64,000 nucleotides of DNA from Mixta intestinalis (GTDB taxonomy: Bacteria; Pseudomonadota; Gammaproteobacteria; Enterobacterales; Enterobacteriaceae). Within the stretch, counting starts at the first letter, position 1. The number at the start of each line of letters is the position of its first letter. A program made the translations under genes and the position numbers. Of this stretch, positions 42,847-50,131 are shown one piece after another. The notes under the pieces are model-generated. The model had not been told where the DNA came from, searched no databases, and saw nothing but the letters and a program-made list of their open reading frames with translations. The stretch lies in NCBI RefSeq assembly GCF_009914055.1, contig NZ_CP028271.1:1798001-1862000 (forward strand). Reading direction: 5' to 3'.

Positions 42847-44331
42847 ATGCGCAACCCTACGCTGTTACAGTTTTTCCACTGGTATTATCCCGATGGCGGT
42901 CGCCTGTGGCCGGAAGTTGCGGAGCGCGCCGCCTGGCTGGCGGGAATCGGCATTACCTCCGTCTGGCTACCGCCCTGCTATAAAGGGGAGTCCGGCGGCT
43001 ACTCCGTTGGCTATGATCCCTACGATCTGTTCGATCTGGGCGAATTTGTGCAAAAAGGCACGTGCGCTACCAAATATGGCGATAAGGCTCAGCTACTGCG
43101 GGCGGTAGAGACGCTGCGCCAACACCGGATCGATGTCCTGATAGATGTGGTGCTGAATCATAAAATGGGTGCCGATGAGAAAGAGCGCATCAGCGTCAGG
43201 CGGGTTAATCCCGATAATCGCGACGAAATTGATGAAGAAATTATCTCAGCGGAGGCCTGGACACGCTTTACCTTTCCGGCAAGAGAAGGCAAGTATTCGC
43301 GCTTTATCTGGGACTATCATTGCTTCAGCGGCATCGACCATATCGAAAACCCTGATGAAAGCGGCATCTTTAAAATCGAAAATGATTACGGCGGCGATGG
43401 CTGGAACGACCAGGTTGACGACGAACGGGGCAACTTCGATTATCTGATGGGGGCGAATATCGATTTCCGTAACCGTGCGGTGAGTGAGGAACTTAAGTAC
43501 TGGGCGCGCTGGCTGATGGAAACGCTGCCCTGCACCGGTTTTCGCCTTGACGCGGTGAAGCATATTCCGGCGTGGTTCTGCAAGCAGTGGATCGAGCATG
43601 TACAGGCCACGGCATCACAGCCGATGTTTATCGTGGCGGAATACTGGTCACATGATGTAGAGACGCTGCTGCGTTACCTCGATCGGCTGGCAGGCAAGGC
43701 GCTGCTGTTTGACGCACCGCTACAGATGAAATTTCATCAGGCCTCGCAGCTGGGCGCGGATTTTGATTTACGCACGCTGTTCAGCGACACGCTAACGGCG
43801 CGGGCACCCGCTCATGCGGCCACGCTGGTAGCCAATCATGATACACAGCCGTTGCAGTCGCTGGAGGCACCGGTTGATTCGTGGTTTAAGCCGCTGGCCT
43901 ACGCGCTGATCCTGCTGCGTGAACAGGGCGTGCCGACAATTTTCTATCCCGATCTGTTTGGTGCCAGCTATCAGGATGAAGGCGCAGACGGCGAGTATTG
44001 CACTATCGAGATGCCCGTTGTTGATGAGCTGGAGGCGTTGATCCGCGCGCGACAGCGCTATGCGCACGGCATTCAGACCGACTATTTCGATAGCGCGAAC
44101 TGCATTGCCTTCAGCCGCCGTGGCACCGCGGACCATCCGGGCTGCGTGGTGGTTCTGTCAAACGGCAGCGATGGCGAAAAGCGCATCACCCTGGGGGAAG
44201 CGTTTGCCGGAACGGTCTGGCGCGACGATCTGGGCCACCGTCAGGAAAGCATCACCATGGATGCCCTGGGCAGCGCTCAGTTCCGCTGTAACGCTGGCAG
44301 CGTCAGCGTTTGGGTGATCGACACGCAATAA
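42847..44331 (+). CDS. amyA: Cytoplasmic alpha-amylase AmyA
   Basis: A 494-residue GH13 alpha-amylase, near-equal in length to E. coli AmyA (495) and in the same place after fliT. There is no signal peptide. Catalytic landmarks are DVVLNHKMGADE, the nucleophile Asp in GFRLDAVKHI, the acid Glu in FIVAEYW, and Asp in VANHDTQP. It hydrolyses internal 1,4-glucan bonds of maltodextrins or glycogen fragments in the cytoplasm. Confidence 0.96.
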   Translation: MRNPTLLQFFHWYYPDGGRLWPEVAERAAWLAGIGITSVWLPPCYKGESGGYSVGYDPYDLFDLGEFVQKGTCATKYGDKAQLLRAVETLRQHRIDVLIDVVLNHKMGADEKERISVRRVNPDNRDEIDEEIISAEAWTRFTFPAREGKYSRFIWDYHCFSGIDHIENPDESGIFKIENDYGGDGWNDQVDDERGNFDYLMGANIDFRNRAVSEELKYWARWLMETLPCTGFRLDAVKHIPAWFCKQWIEHVQATASQPMFIVAEYWSHDVETLLRYLDRLAGKALLFDAPLQMKFHQASQLGADFDLRTLFSDTLTARAPAHAATLVANHDTQPLQSLEAPVDSWFKPLAYALILLREQGVPTIFYPDLFGASYQDEGADGEYCTIEMPVVDELEALIRARQRYAHGIQTDYFDSANCIAFSRRGTADHPGCVVVLSNGSDGEKRITLGEAFAGTVWRDDLGHRQESITMDALGSAQFRCNAGSVSVWVIDTQ

Positions 44332-44356
44332 GAACCAGTTTGACCGGCAGGCAGTC

Positions 44357-44380
44357 ATGACGCGCCGAATGACGCGTCAT
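44357..44380. terminator. Inverted repeat between amyA and yedD
   Basis: ATGACGCG and CGCGTCAT form an 8-bp perfect stem with an 8-base loop in the short gap between two converging genes, followed by a few A residues on the plus strand. It is plausible as a bidirectional terminator, though no T run follows on the plus strand. Confidence 0.4.
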
Positions 44381-44388
44381 AAAGTGCA

Positions 44389-44910
44389 TCAGGGTTGCGA
44401 GGCAGGCTGCTGCGCCGTTGGCTCCGGCTGTTGCACCGGTTGCGGCGCAGACGGATCGGCAAAAACGGCACGCATCAGCTGCGGCTGGATATTCTGGATG
44501 ACCACCGCATCCGGCTGAGCGCTAACCGCTTCCAGCGCCTGCTGACATTCCAGCGTTGGCCGCGCCACTTTTTTCAGCTTCAGCTTGTCGTAATGCAGCA
44601 CGTCGCCTTCCAGCTCCAGCGGCATCACACGCAGCTGTTTATTGACGTTGACATACTGCCCGCTCAGCAGCGTCAGTTTGCCAGGTTTAGCGATCACCCG
44701 CTGCCACTGGCGACAGTCCAGCGTATCGCCTTCCGCAGAGATAATCAGGCTGCCAATCGCCTGGTCACTGACCAGCCCGCTTTGCGGCCCGCTGGTTTGC
44801 CAGTAACCCTGCAGGTTGGCTGGCGCCGGGGTTTTTACCGCCTGCTGGTATTGAGTAATCTGCGCACAACCCGTCAGCGCCAGCGCGCCCAACAGCATCC
44901 ACTTTTTCAT
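44389..44910 (-). CDS. yedD: Lipoprotein YedD
   Basis: A 173-residue lipoprotein with a signal peptide and lipobox LTGC (Cys15). Blocks VKTPAPANLQGYWQT, AIGSLIISAEGDTLDCRQWQRVIA and GKLTLLSG match E. coli YedD (137 residues). The extra length is a C-terminal tail rich in Pro and Gln, probably disordered. It is convergent with amyA as in E. coli. The function is unknown. Confidence 0.9.
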   Translation of the reverse strand: MKKWMLLGALALTGCAQITQYQQAVKTPAPANLQGYWQTSGPQSGLVSDQAIGSLIISAEGDTLDCRQWQRVIAKPGKLTLLSGQYVNVNKQLRVMPLELEGDVLHYDKLKLKKVARPTLECQQALEAVSAQPDAVVIQNIQPQLMRAVFADPSAPQPVQQPEPTAQQPASQP

Positions 44911-45118
44911 CCTGGCTCCCTAACCTTCTTTCGATGGCGGCTACGTTATAATTTTCCCCAGGCACACGCAAGAGACTTACGCCACCGATAGTATGTTGCA
45001 GAGCTTTTCGCGGCAAGGCACGCAAAATGGATAACATTCCCGCGATTGCACGCCCCTTTCCTGACAGCGGGTCTGGCTCAGGTTACACTTAGCGCATCTC
45101 TATCGACAGGTTACCTTC

Positions 45119-45442
45119 ATGAAAACGCCTCAGGAATATTACGCCATTGCCCGTTCCATGTTTCTTTCCGCCCATCCCGATTTTCAGGCGGCGCTTGACG
45201 AGCTGAAACAGGAGGAAGCGGACAGCTTTAATATGACGCTGGCGCAGTATCGCGATATGCAGGCCGATCGCCTCTACGCCGCGTTCCTGCGCGCTAAAAA
45301 TCAGGATGCGATTTTGTTCTCTATTCAGCTGGCTGAGCCTGATAAAGAAGTGGCGATGCAGGCGATTGAAGCCTATCTCAAGGAGCATGCCGCCGCGCTC
45401 GGCATGACGTGGGAAGCGTTCTGTCAGAAAAACCAGCTGTAG
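45119..45442 (+). CDS. DUF6388 family protein
   Basis: A 107-residue soluble helical protein. The family pattern is visible: an N-terminal AHPDFQAALDEL block, a central AQYRDMQADR block, and the C-terminal ALGMTWEAFCQKNQL. The function is unknown. It starts the accessory stretch between yedD and fliE and stands alone, 143 bases before a DinI-like gene. Confidence 0.75.
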   Translation: MKTPQEYYAIARSMFLSAHPDFQAALDELKQEEADSFNMTLAQYRDMQADRLYAAFLRAKNQDAILFSIQLAEPDKEVAMQAIEAYLKEHAAALGMTWEAFCQKNQL

Positions 45443-45520
45443 GCGAAGCGTTTACCGGGGCCTTTTGCACCATCTCCGTGCGAAGAAATTTCCCGCTGGC
45501 GGTTAAAATTGCGCTTGATA

Positions 45521-45536
45521 CTGTTTACCTATCCAG
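45521..45536 (+). promoter_or_regulatory. LexA (SOS) box upstream of the DinI-like gene
   Basis: CTGT-N8-CCAG with flanking TA on both sides (TA-CTGT...CCAG-TA). It differs by one base from the LexA consensus CTGT-N8-ACAG. It lies 50 bases upstream of the DinI-like start, so SOS induction is likely. Confidence 0.75.
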
Positions 45537-45585
45537 TATGATGAGTGGCGCTTCAAGCGGTGCGGAATCAAGAGGATTGCTACCT

Positions 45586-45825
45586 ATGTTTGTTGAACTG
45601 ATTTATGACAAGCGCAATGTTGCCGGTCTGCCTGGCGCGCATGAAATGATCCTGGAGGAGTTGCAAAAACGTATTCACCGCACCTTCCCGGACGCCGAGG
45701 TTAAGGCTAAAGCGATGCAGCGCAACGCGATTGAAAGCGATGCCAGCAAAAGCGACAAATCAATTATTATCCGCATCGTTGAGGAGATGTTTGACGAAGC
45801 GGATATGTGGCTGGTAGCGGAATAA
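45586..45825 (+). CDS. DinI-like family protein
   Basis: A 79-residue protein with DinI architecture: a first strand (MFVELIYDKRN), the helix AHEMILEELQKRIHRTFPDAEV, a second strand, and an acidic C-terminal helix (RIVEEMFDEADMWLVAE). DinI binds RecA filaments and tunes the SOS response. The start at 45586 fits the family length; a longer frame reaches into the LexA box region. The presence of a LexA site supports SOS control. Confidence 0.88.
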   Translation: MFVELIYDKRNVAGLPGAHEMILEELQKRIHRTFPDAEVKAKAMQRNAIESDASKSDKSIIIRIVEEMFDEADMWLVAE

Positions 45826-45836
45826 GCACTCGCCAC

Positions 45837-45866
45837 AAAAAAACCGCCCTTCGGGGCGGTTTTTTA
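45837..45866. terminator. Bidirectional terminator after the DinI-like gene
   Basis: AAACCGCCC-TTCG-GGGCGGTTT is a 9-bp stem with a stable TTCG tetraloop, flanked by A and T runs on both sides. It serves the DinI-like gene and the convergent acidic-protein gene. Confidence 0.93.
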
Positions 45867-45868
45867 GT

Positions 45869-46096
45869 TTAAATGACCGTGCCGGCGTCTTCGTCGTCCT
45901 CATCCAGATCGACACCATCCTCATCGGCGATATCTTCATCGTCCGCGATATCATCGTCATCTACGACATCTTCATCGTCGTCATATGCCATATCATCATC
46001 GTCGGCAATATCATCATCATCGATGCTGTCATCAGGCGTTTGCGGTACAGACTCATCATCTTCCAGCGGATCGATTGCATCAGGGCGCTCTGACAT
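45869..46096 (-). CDS. Extremely acidic Asp-rich small protein
   Basis: A 75-residue protein in which 40 residues are Asp or Glu and only one (Arg4) is basic. It contains imperfect repeats around DDDDIAD. The start at 46096 (MSERPDAIDP) is preceded by GGAGG at six bases, a near-ideal ribosome site, so translation is likely. I recognise no family. It could be a DNA mimic, a metal or polyamine buffer, or a disordered spacer. It shares a terminator with the convergent SOS gene. The opposite strand reads as poly-Ser and is a shadow. Confidence 0.65.
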   Translation of the reverse strand: MSERPDAIDPLEDDESVPQTPDDSIDDDDIADDDDMAYDDDEDVVDDDDIADDEDIADEDGVDLDEDDEDAGTVI

Positions 46097-46217
46097 ATTT
46101 ACCTCCACTAACCCGACAAGGGTTTAAACAGTATAGGCAGCGGCCAGCGCCTCCCCTGAAGTAAAGCTAACACTTGCCGTTATCGTCACAGTTAATCTTT
46201 CCGGCTTTCCTCCAGAC

Positions 46218-46246
46218 GCAAAAAAGCCCACCGAAGTGGGCTTTTT
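46218..46246 (-). terminator. Terminator of the cspA-like gene
   Basis: AAAAAGCCCAC-CGAA-GTGGGCTTTTT, a strong stem with a four-base loop and T run on the minus strand, about 120 bases after the cold shock gene. It could work in both directions. Confidence 0.88.
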
Positions 46247-46364
46247 ATGCGGGAAGCTACTTTAGCCGCCCGCTGCATTACGCAGTCATCACATTCTGTC
46301 TCGCCTTCACCGCTCAGGTTACTACCGTCATCGCTGTTGGAAAGCCGAACAGAATCAGTGAAAC

Positions 46365-46577
46365 TTACAGCGCAACAACGTTAGTTGCTGAAGGGCCTTT
46401 CGCGCCGTTTTCAACGGAGAAAGAAACTTTCTGGCCTTCATCAAGGGTTTTGAAATCGTTGCTCTGGATAGCGGAGAAGTGTACGAATACATCTTTGCTG
46501 CCGTCTTCCGGAGAGATAAAGCCAAAGCCTTTTTCAGCGTTGAACCATTTTACTAAACCAGTCATTTTATTAGACAT
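46365..46577 (-). CDS. Cold shock protein, CspA family
   Basis: A 70-residue cold shock domain protein with the RNP1 (KGFGFI) and RNP2 (VFVHFS) RNA-binding motifs. MTGLVKWFNAEKGFGFI and DEGQKVSFSVENGAKGP are closest to E. coli CspA among the paralogues I know. It is an RNA chaperone. The start follows GAAGGAAG. Its long leader resembles the cspA thermosensor, so cold-induced expression is likely. Which paralogue it is cannot be settled here. Confidence 0.93.
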   Translation of the reverse strand: MSNKMTGLVKWFNAEKGFGFISPEDGSKDVFVHFSAIQSNDFKTLDEGQKVSFSVENGAKGPSATNVVAL

Positions 46578-46748
46578 TGATACTTCCTTCTTAATGGATG
46601 AGCCAGCTATTGTGGCGTACAGGTCTGTATTGCAGAGAATACTTATTGGGCACTTAGAAGAGGCTCACGAAGAAGGGGTATCTGAGATAACGCTTTAAAT
46701 GAGGACTGCTTTACTAAAACTGCTTTCATAAGGTCTGTCTACCAAACC
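46578..46748 (-). ncRNA. cspA-type 5' UTR thermoregulator
   Basis: The 171-base leader aligns block by block with the E. coli cspA leader: a GGTTTG...ACAGACC block (46732-46748), then AAAGCAGT, a central GTTATC...GATACCCCT block, and AGAAGGAAG before the start. In E. coli this RNA refolds between 37 and 10 degrees to control translation. Homology is judged by eye; the exact transcription start was not determined. Confidence 0.8.
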
Positions 46749-47092
46749 GATGCGCTATTTACTCATGTAACCCGGCCCGGCGCAAGCTTTATTTTTAAAT
46801 CTTTTACTATGCTAACCAGGCAAAATAAAAAGGATTTTTTCAGGCGCTACGCAACGAAATGTAAAGAAACGTCTAACTGCCTGGCTAAACCTGCCCCGGA
46901 AAAACAGTAAAGCCACGATTATCAATACGCCACGAGTAAAGAACCGTCAGTAAGGAAAAAGACAAAAGAATAAAGGCGCATACTGATACGGCAAAAAGGG
47001 CCACAGACGGGTGTTTGCCCAAAAAAAGCTAATCAGGCAGATGGTGCCGAAAACAGCCGCATCCGCCTGAAAAACCCGATAACGCTCAGCCG
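46749..47092. other. Intergenic region upstream of the cspA-like gene
   Basis: About 340 bases without a gene. It should contain the promoter of the cspA-like gene near 46750-46800, where the minus strand is AT-rich with a GC-rich block. I could not place a confident -10/-35 pair. No small frame with a good ribosome site was found. Confidence 0.5.
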
Positions 47093-47434
47093 TTAACCGT
47101 GCGAACGGCACTCGGTAATGGTGTTATCCATCAGCTGAGTAAAGTTACCGCTGTCGCCTTTTGTCCACCACTCATAAATATTGCCAACATATTTTGCACC
47201 GCTGCCAGCCACCACGTTGACCATCACCAGCGCGGGCTGATTGCCCTTTTTCACTATCGCCAGCCGGTTAGGCTCGCCATTGTAGTAAGTTGCCGCCAGC
47301 TGTTCTCCATCGCTGCACTGATAGGTAACCTGGGTTTTTTGCGCTTTTTCATTTCCCGGTAGCGGCCCGGTGGTGTTACAGCCAGCCAGCATAAATGCCG
47401 CCGCCATTGCCGTGGCCAGATAACCTTTGTTCAT
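47093..47434 (-). CDS. MliC-family lysozyme inhibitor lipoprotein
   Basis: A 113-residue lipoprotein: signal peptide, lipobox LAGC (Cys19), then a MliC domain with YQCSDGEQLAATYYNG, VAGSGAKYVGNIYEWWTKG and a C-terminal Cys that likely pairs with the first. MliC proteins sit in the outer membrane and block C-type lysozyme; the SGAKY motif is the part that enters the enzyme active site. It suggests contact with animal or other lysozyme-bearing hosts. Confidence 0.88.
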   Translation of the reverse strand: MNKGYLATAMAAAFMLAGCNTTGPLPGNEKAQKTQVTYQCSDGEQLAATYYNGEPNRLAIVKKGNQPALVMVNVVAGSGAKYVGNIYEWWTKGDSGNFTQLMDNTITECRSHG

Positions 47435-47650
47435 CGCTGCTCCTTAAATCAGAATGGATACCGGCAGAGAAGTATACCAAAAAGCATTAACGCTTTTTCT
47501 GATGAACTTACTGCTTTGATCATCATTAACACGCTAACTATTGGATTTTTCTGACAGACAAACCTGTGTTCTGCATCAGTATGATAAACACCATCAGCAG
47601 CTAAAACCGCCAGATCTAAGCTATCCGGCTTCTGTTTAAGGGGGATAATA

Positions 47651-47785
47651 CTAACGCCTCGTTTTTATTTTTTGCATCGCATCCCTGATTTTTTTGAGCG
47701 CATCAAATGATGGATCGCGCCAGATTCTGCCACCAGCAATACGTTTCAGCTCTTCAGCATTCAGCGGTCTGATTTTTCCGTTCAT
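47651..47785 (-). CDS. Double-glycine leader peptide (candidate secreted peptide)
   Basis: A 44-codon gene with AAAGGA six bases before its ATG. The first 19 residues end in LNAEELKRIAGG, which fits the double-glycine leader of bacteriocin and pheromone precursors (L-x-x-E-E-L-x-x-I-x-GG). Cleavage after GG would release 25 residues beginning RIWRDPSFDALKKI and ending in basic residues, net charge about +6 and amphipathic if helical. No C39-peptidase transporter is encoded in this window. It has no Cys, so disulfides and lanthionines are excluded. The family is unrecognised; function is inferred from the leader only. Confidence 0.6.
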   Translation of the reverse strand: MNGKIRPLNAEELKRIAGGRIWRDPSFDALKKIRDAMQKIKTRR

Positions 47786-48361
47786 CACATTTCCTTTGAT
47801 AAAAAGTATCAGAAATAGTTAAGCACCCTTGTTGGTACGGGCCTCGCCGACAGAGAATAATTTCCTTCTGCCACCATAAAAAATCAAGATTATTTTATGG
47901 AAATAAATTTATGCGTGAAAATAACGATCGCCTTCCAGCGAAATGCAGCCTGACAACGTGCGCGGCAGTAAAAGTGAGGCTTCCTGTGCCAGTTAAATAT
48001 CGACTTTCTGCTGCCCGACGCTCTAATCAATATTAACTGAACGGATTCATGCAGTTCCGATAAAATAAATCACTGCCGGTCAGCAAATTAATACCTTTTT
48101 GTTCCCTTATCGGGTTAACGCGGCGTCAAATAAATGAAACGAATCAGCCAGCAGAAATTAAGCCTCAGAGAATATCGCGTTTTAAAATAAAGCCCATCGT
48201 TTTTTAACAACGCGTCCGACTTATACAAAATAATTATCTGTTCGCTACGAAAAATGAAAGCATTCACTTTAAAAAACAGCAGGATAGATTAATTAAACCA
48301 GATAAAAACCCACCCTGTCACAAGGAGTTATTACTGCGGTCCAACCAGAAATAGATATTAT
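47786..48361. other. Long intergenic region upstream of the gcv operon
   Basis: With flanks, the gap from the MliC gene to gcvT spans about 1.05 kb, interrupted only by the small peptide gene. This part is AT-rich. A 41-codon plus-strand frame at 47911-48036 has no clear ribosome site and no motifs, so I leave it out. I looked for a glycine riboswitch ahead of gcvT and saw no convincing core. Confidence 0.5.
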
Positions 48362-48377
48362 TGTGATCGCTTGCACA
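48362..48377 (+). promoter_or_regulatory. Candidate CRP site upstream of the gcv operon
   Basis: TGTGA-TCGCTT-GCACA differs by one base from the CRP half-site pair TGTGA-N6-TCACA. It lies about 110 bases upstream of gcvT. It would fit catabolite control of a glycine-degrading operon, but was found by eye only. Confidence 0.4.
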
Positions 48378-48484
48378 TATTTATTATTAGTCCGTCAACA
48401 TAATCATCGGCACTCATTTCTGTTAAATGACGGATGCTTTTGTTTTCACTTAAGGCGCACGGCGCTAATGGGAAGATTAAAGAA

Positions 48485-49594
48485 ATGAATAATCAAAACT
48501 TAAAAACGACGGCGCTGTGTGCCCTGCATGAAAAATGTCATGCCCACATGGTGGATTTTCACGGTTGGCTGATGCCGCTGCATTACGGCTCGCAAATTCA
48601 CGAACATCATGCCGTTCGTAACGATGCGGGAATGTTTGATGTTTCGCATATGACCGTAATAGATATTCATGGTGCTAAATCGTATCAATTATTGCGTTAC
48701 CTGCTGGCTAATAATATCGATAAATTAACTTCGCCAGGTAAAGCTTTATATAGCGCCATGCTTAACCACGAGGGCGGCGTAATAGACGATTTGATCGTCT
48801 ATTTTTTCAGCCAGCAACACTATCGCATGGTGGTCAATTCGGCTACGCGCGAGAAAGATCTCGCCTGGATTAAGCAACACGCTTCCCGGTATCAGGTTGA
48901 CATTCAACCACGCGATGACCTGTCGCTGATTGCCGTTCAGGGGCCTCAGGCGCAGCAGAAAGTCTCCCGGCTGCTGACCTCTGCCCAACAGAACGATATT
49001 GCCGGAATGAAACCCTTTTTTGGTAAACAGACCGGGCAGCTGTTTATCGCCACAACGGGTTATACCGGCGAGCAAGGTTATGAGATCGCGCTGCCCTCAA
49101 CGTTGGCGGCAACCTTCTGGCAGGCACTGCTGGATGCGGGCGTCACGCCCTGCGGTCTCGGCGCTCGCGATACGCTGCGCCTGGAAGCTGGCATGAATCT
49201 CTACGGGCAGGAGATGGATGAGCAGACCTCGCCGCTGGTGGCGAATATGGGCTGGACCATCGGCTGGGAGCCACCGCAGCGTGATTTTATCGGCAGGCAG
49301 GCGTTAGAAAAACAGCGCCATGCCATTCAGGAGCAGCTGGTCGGCCTGGTTATGCAGGATAAAGGCATATTACGCAACCAGCTTTCCGTAACGTGCCGCA
49401 GCCTTGAGGGAGAAACCTGCTACGGCACCATTACCAGCGGTTCGTTCTCGCCCACGCTGAATTGCAGTATCGCCCTTGCCCGGCTGCCGGTAAATATTAG
49501 CGATGAGGCAAGCGTAACGCTGCGCGGAAAACCTCATGCCGTTCGCATTGTAAAACCGCTGTTTGTACGTAATGGGAAAAGCGTCATTGATTAA
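48485..49594 (+). CDS. gcvT: Aminomethyltransferase (glycine cleavage T protein)
   Basis: A 369-residue T protein that moves the aminomethyl carbon from lipoylated GcvH to tetrahydrofolate. Motifs include MFDVSHMTVIDIHGA, TGYTGEQGYEI, and ARDTLRLEAGMNLYGQEMDE, which carries the folate-binding residues. The start at 48485 (MNNQNLKTTALC) gives family length; an ATG 17 codons upstream is less likely. It heads a six-gene one-carbon operon. Enterics normally have another gcvTHP elsewhere, so this is probably a second, specialised set. Confidence 0.93.
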   Translation: MNNQNLKTTALCALHEKCHAHMVDFHGWLMPLHYGSQIHEHHAVRNDAGMFDVSHMTVIDIHGAKSYQLLRYLLANNIDKLTSPGKALYSAMLNHEGGVIDDLIVYFFSQQHYRMVVNSATREKDLAWIKQHASRYQVDIQPRDDLSLIAVQGPQAQQKVSRLLTSAQQNDIAGMKPFFGKQTGQLFIATTGYTGEQGYEIALPSTLAATFWQALLDAGVTPCGLGARDTLRLEAGMNLYGQEMDEQTSPLVANMGWTIGWEPPQRDFIGRQALEKQRHAIQEQLVGLVMQDKGILRNQLSVTCRSLEGETCYGTITSGSFSPTLNCSIALARLPVNISDEASVTLRGKPHAVRIVKPLFVRNGKSVID

Positions 49595-49683
49595 TGCTCA
49601 ACAAATATAGCTCTGCCCAGTCTGAAAAAAGGAAGAGACAACGGAAAGTTGTTCCCTGAAATAACAACAGGAGAGAAGAAATA

Positions 49684-50067
49684 ATGAATATACCCGCCGA
49701 TCTGAAATATACCGATTCCCATGAATGGGTAAAGGACGAAGGTGATGGCCTGTTCCGTGTAGGCATTACAGAACATGCGCAATCGCTATTGGGCGATGTG
49801 GTTTTTATCGATTTACCGCCGGAAGAGAAATGCTATCAGACCGGTGAAGAGTGCGCGACGGTAGAATCCGTTAAGGCCGTTTCTGATATTTATAGTCCGA
49901 TCGACGGTGAAATCGTCGAGGTAAATAGTCTGCTTGATGACACGCCCGAATTAGTGAATAGCTCACCCTATGAAGAGGGCTGGATTTTTTTAATAAAAAG
50001 CGACCAGCCGGACCCGACCGCCGGGCTGTTGTGCGCAGAAGATTATCACTCTCTGATTGCCGACTAA
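49684..50067 (+). CDS. gcvH: Glycine cleavage H protein
   Basis: A 127-residue lipoyl carrier protein. The lipoate-bearing Lys64 lies in ATVESVKAVSDIYSP, a canonical context. Family start (LKYTDSHEWV) and end (GWIFLIKSDQPD) are present. GGAGAG lies upstream. It shuttles the aminomethyl group between GcvP and GcvT and is reoxidised by lipoamide dehydrogenase, which is not encoded here. Confidence 0.95.
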   Translation: MNIPADLKYTDSHEWVKDEGDGLFRVGITEHAQSLLGDVVFIDLPPEEKCYQTGEECATVESVKAVSDIYSPIDGEIVEVNSLLDDTPELVNSSPYEEGWIFLIKSDQPDPTAGLLCAEDYHSLIAD

Positions 50068-50131
50068 TCTCGCCACACGGAGTCTCGTGATATATCGCAA
50101 TAGGGTTGGCATCAATAAGGAGCTATTCACA

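Noticed and set aside
45873..46127. Serine-rich plus-strand frame of 84 codons
   Set aside because: It is the antisense of the Asp-rich gene, whose GAT/GAC codons read as Ser on the other strand. The minus-strand frame has the GGAGG site.
46174..46698. 174-codon plus-strand frame opposite the cold shock gene
   Set aside because: It runs antisense through the cspA-like gene and its leader, has no family features, and starts inside a terminator region.
47911..48036. 41-codon plus-strand frame upstream of gcvT
   Set aside because: Weak ribosome site and no leader or family motif; unlike the nearby double-glycine peptide it has nothing to support it.
47786..48484. Possible glycine riboswitch ahead of gcvT
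   Set aside because: I looked for the paired aptamer cores and saw none; a covariance-model search would settle it.
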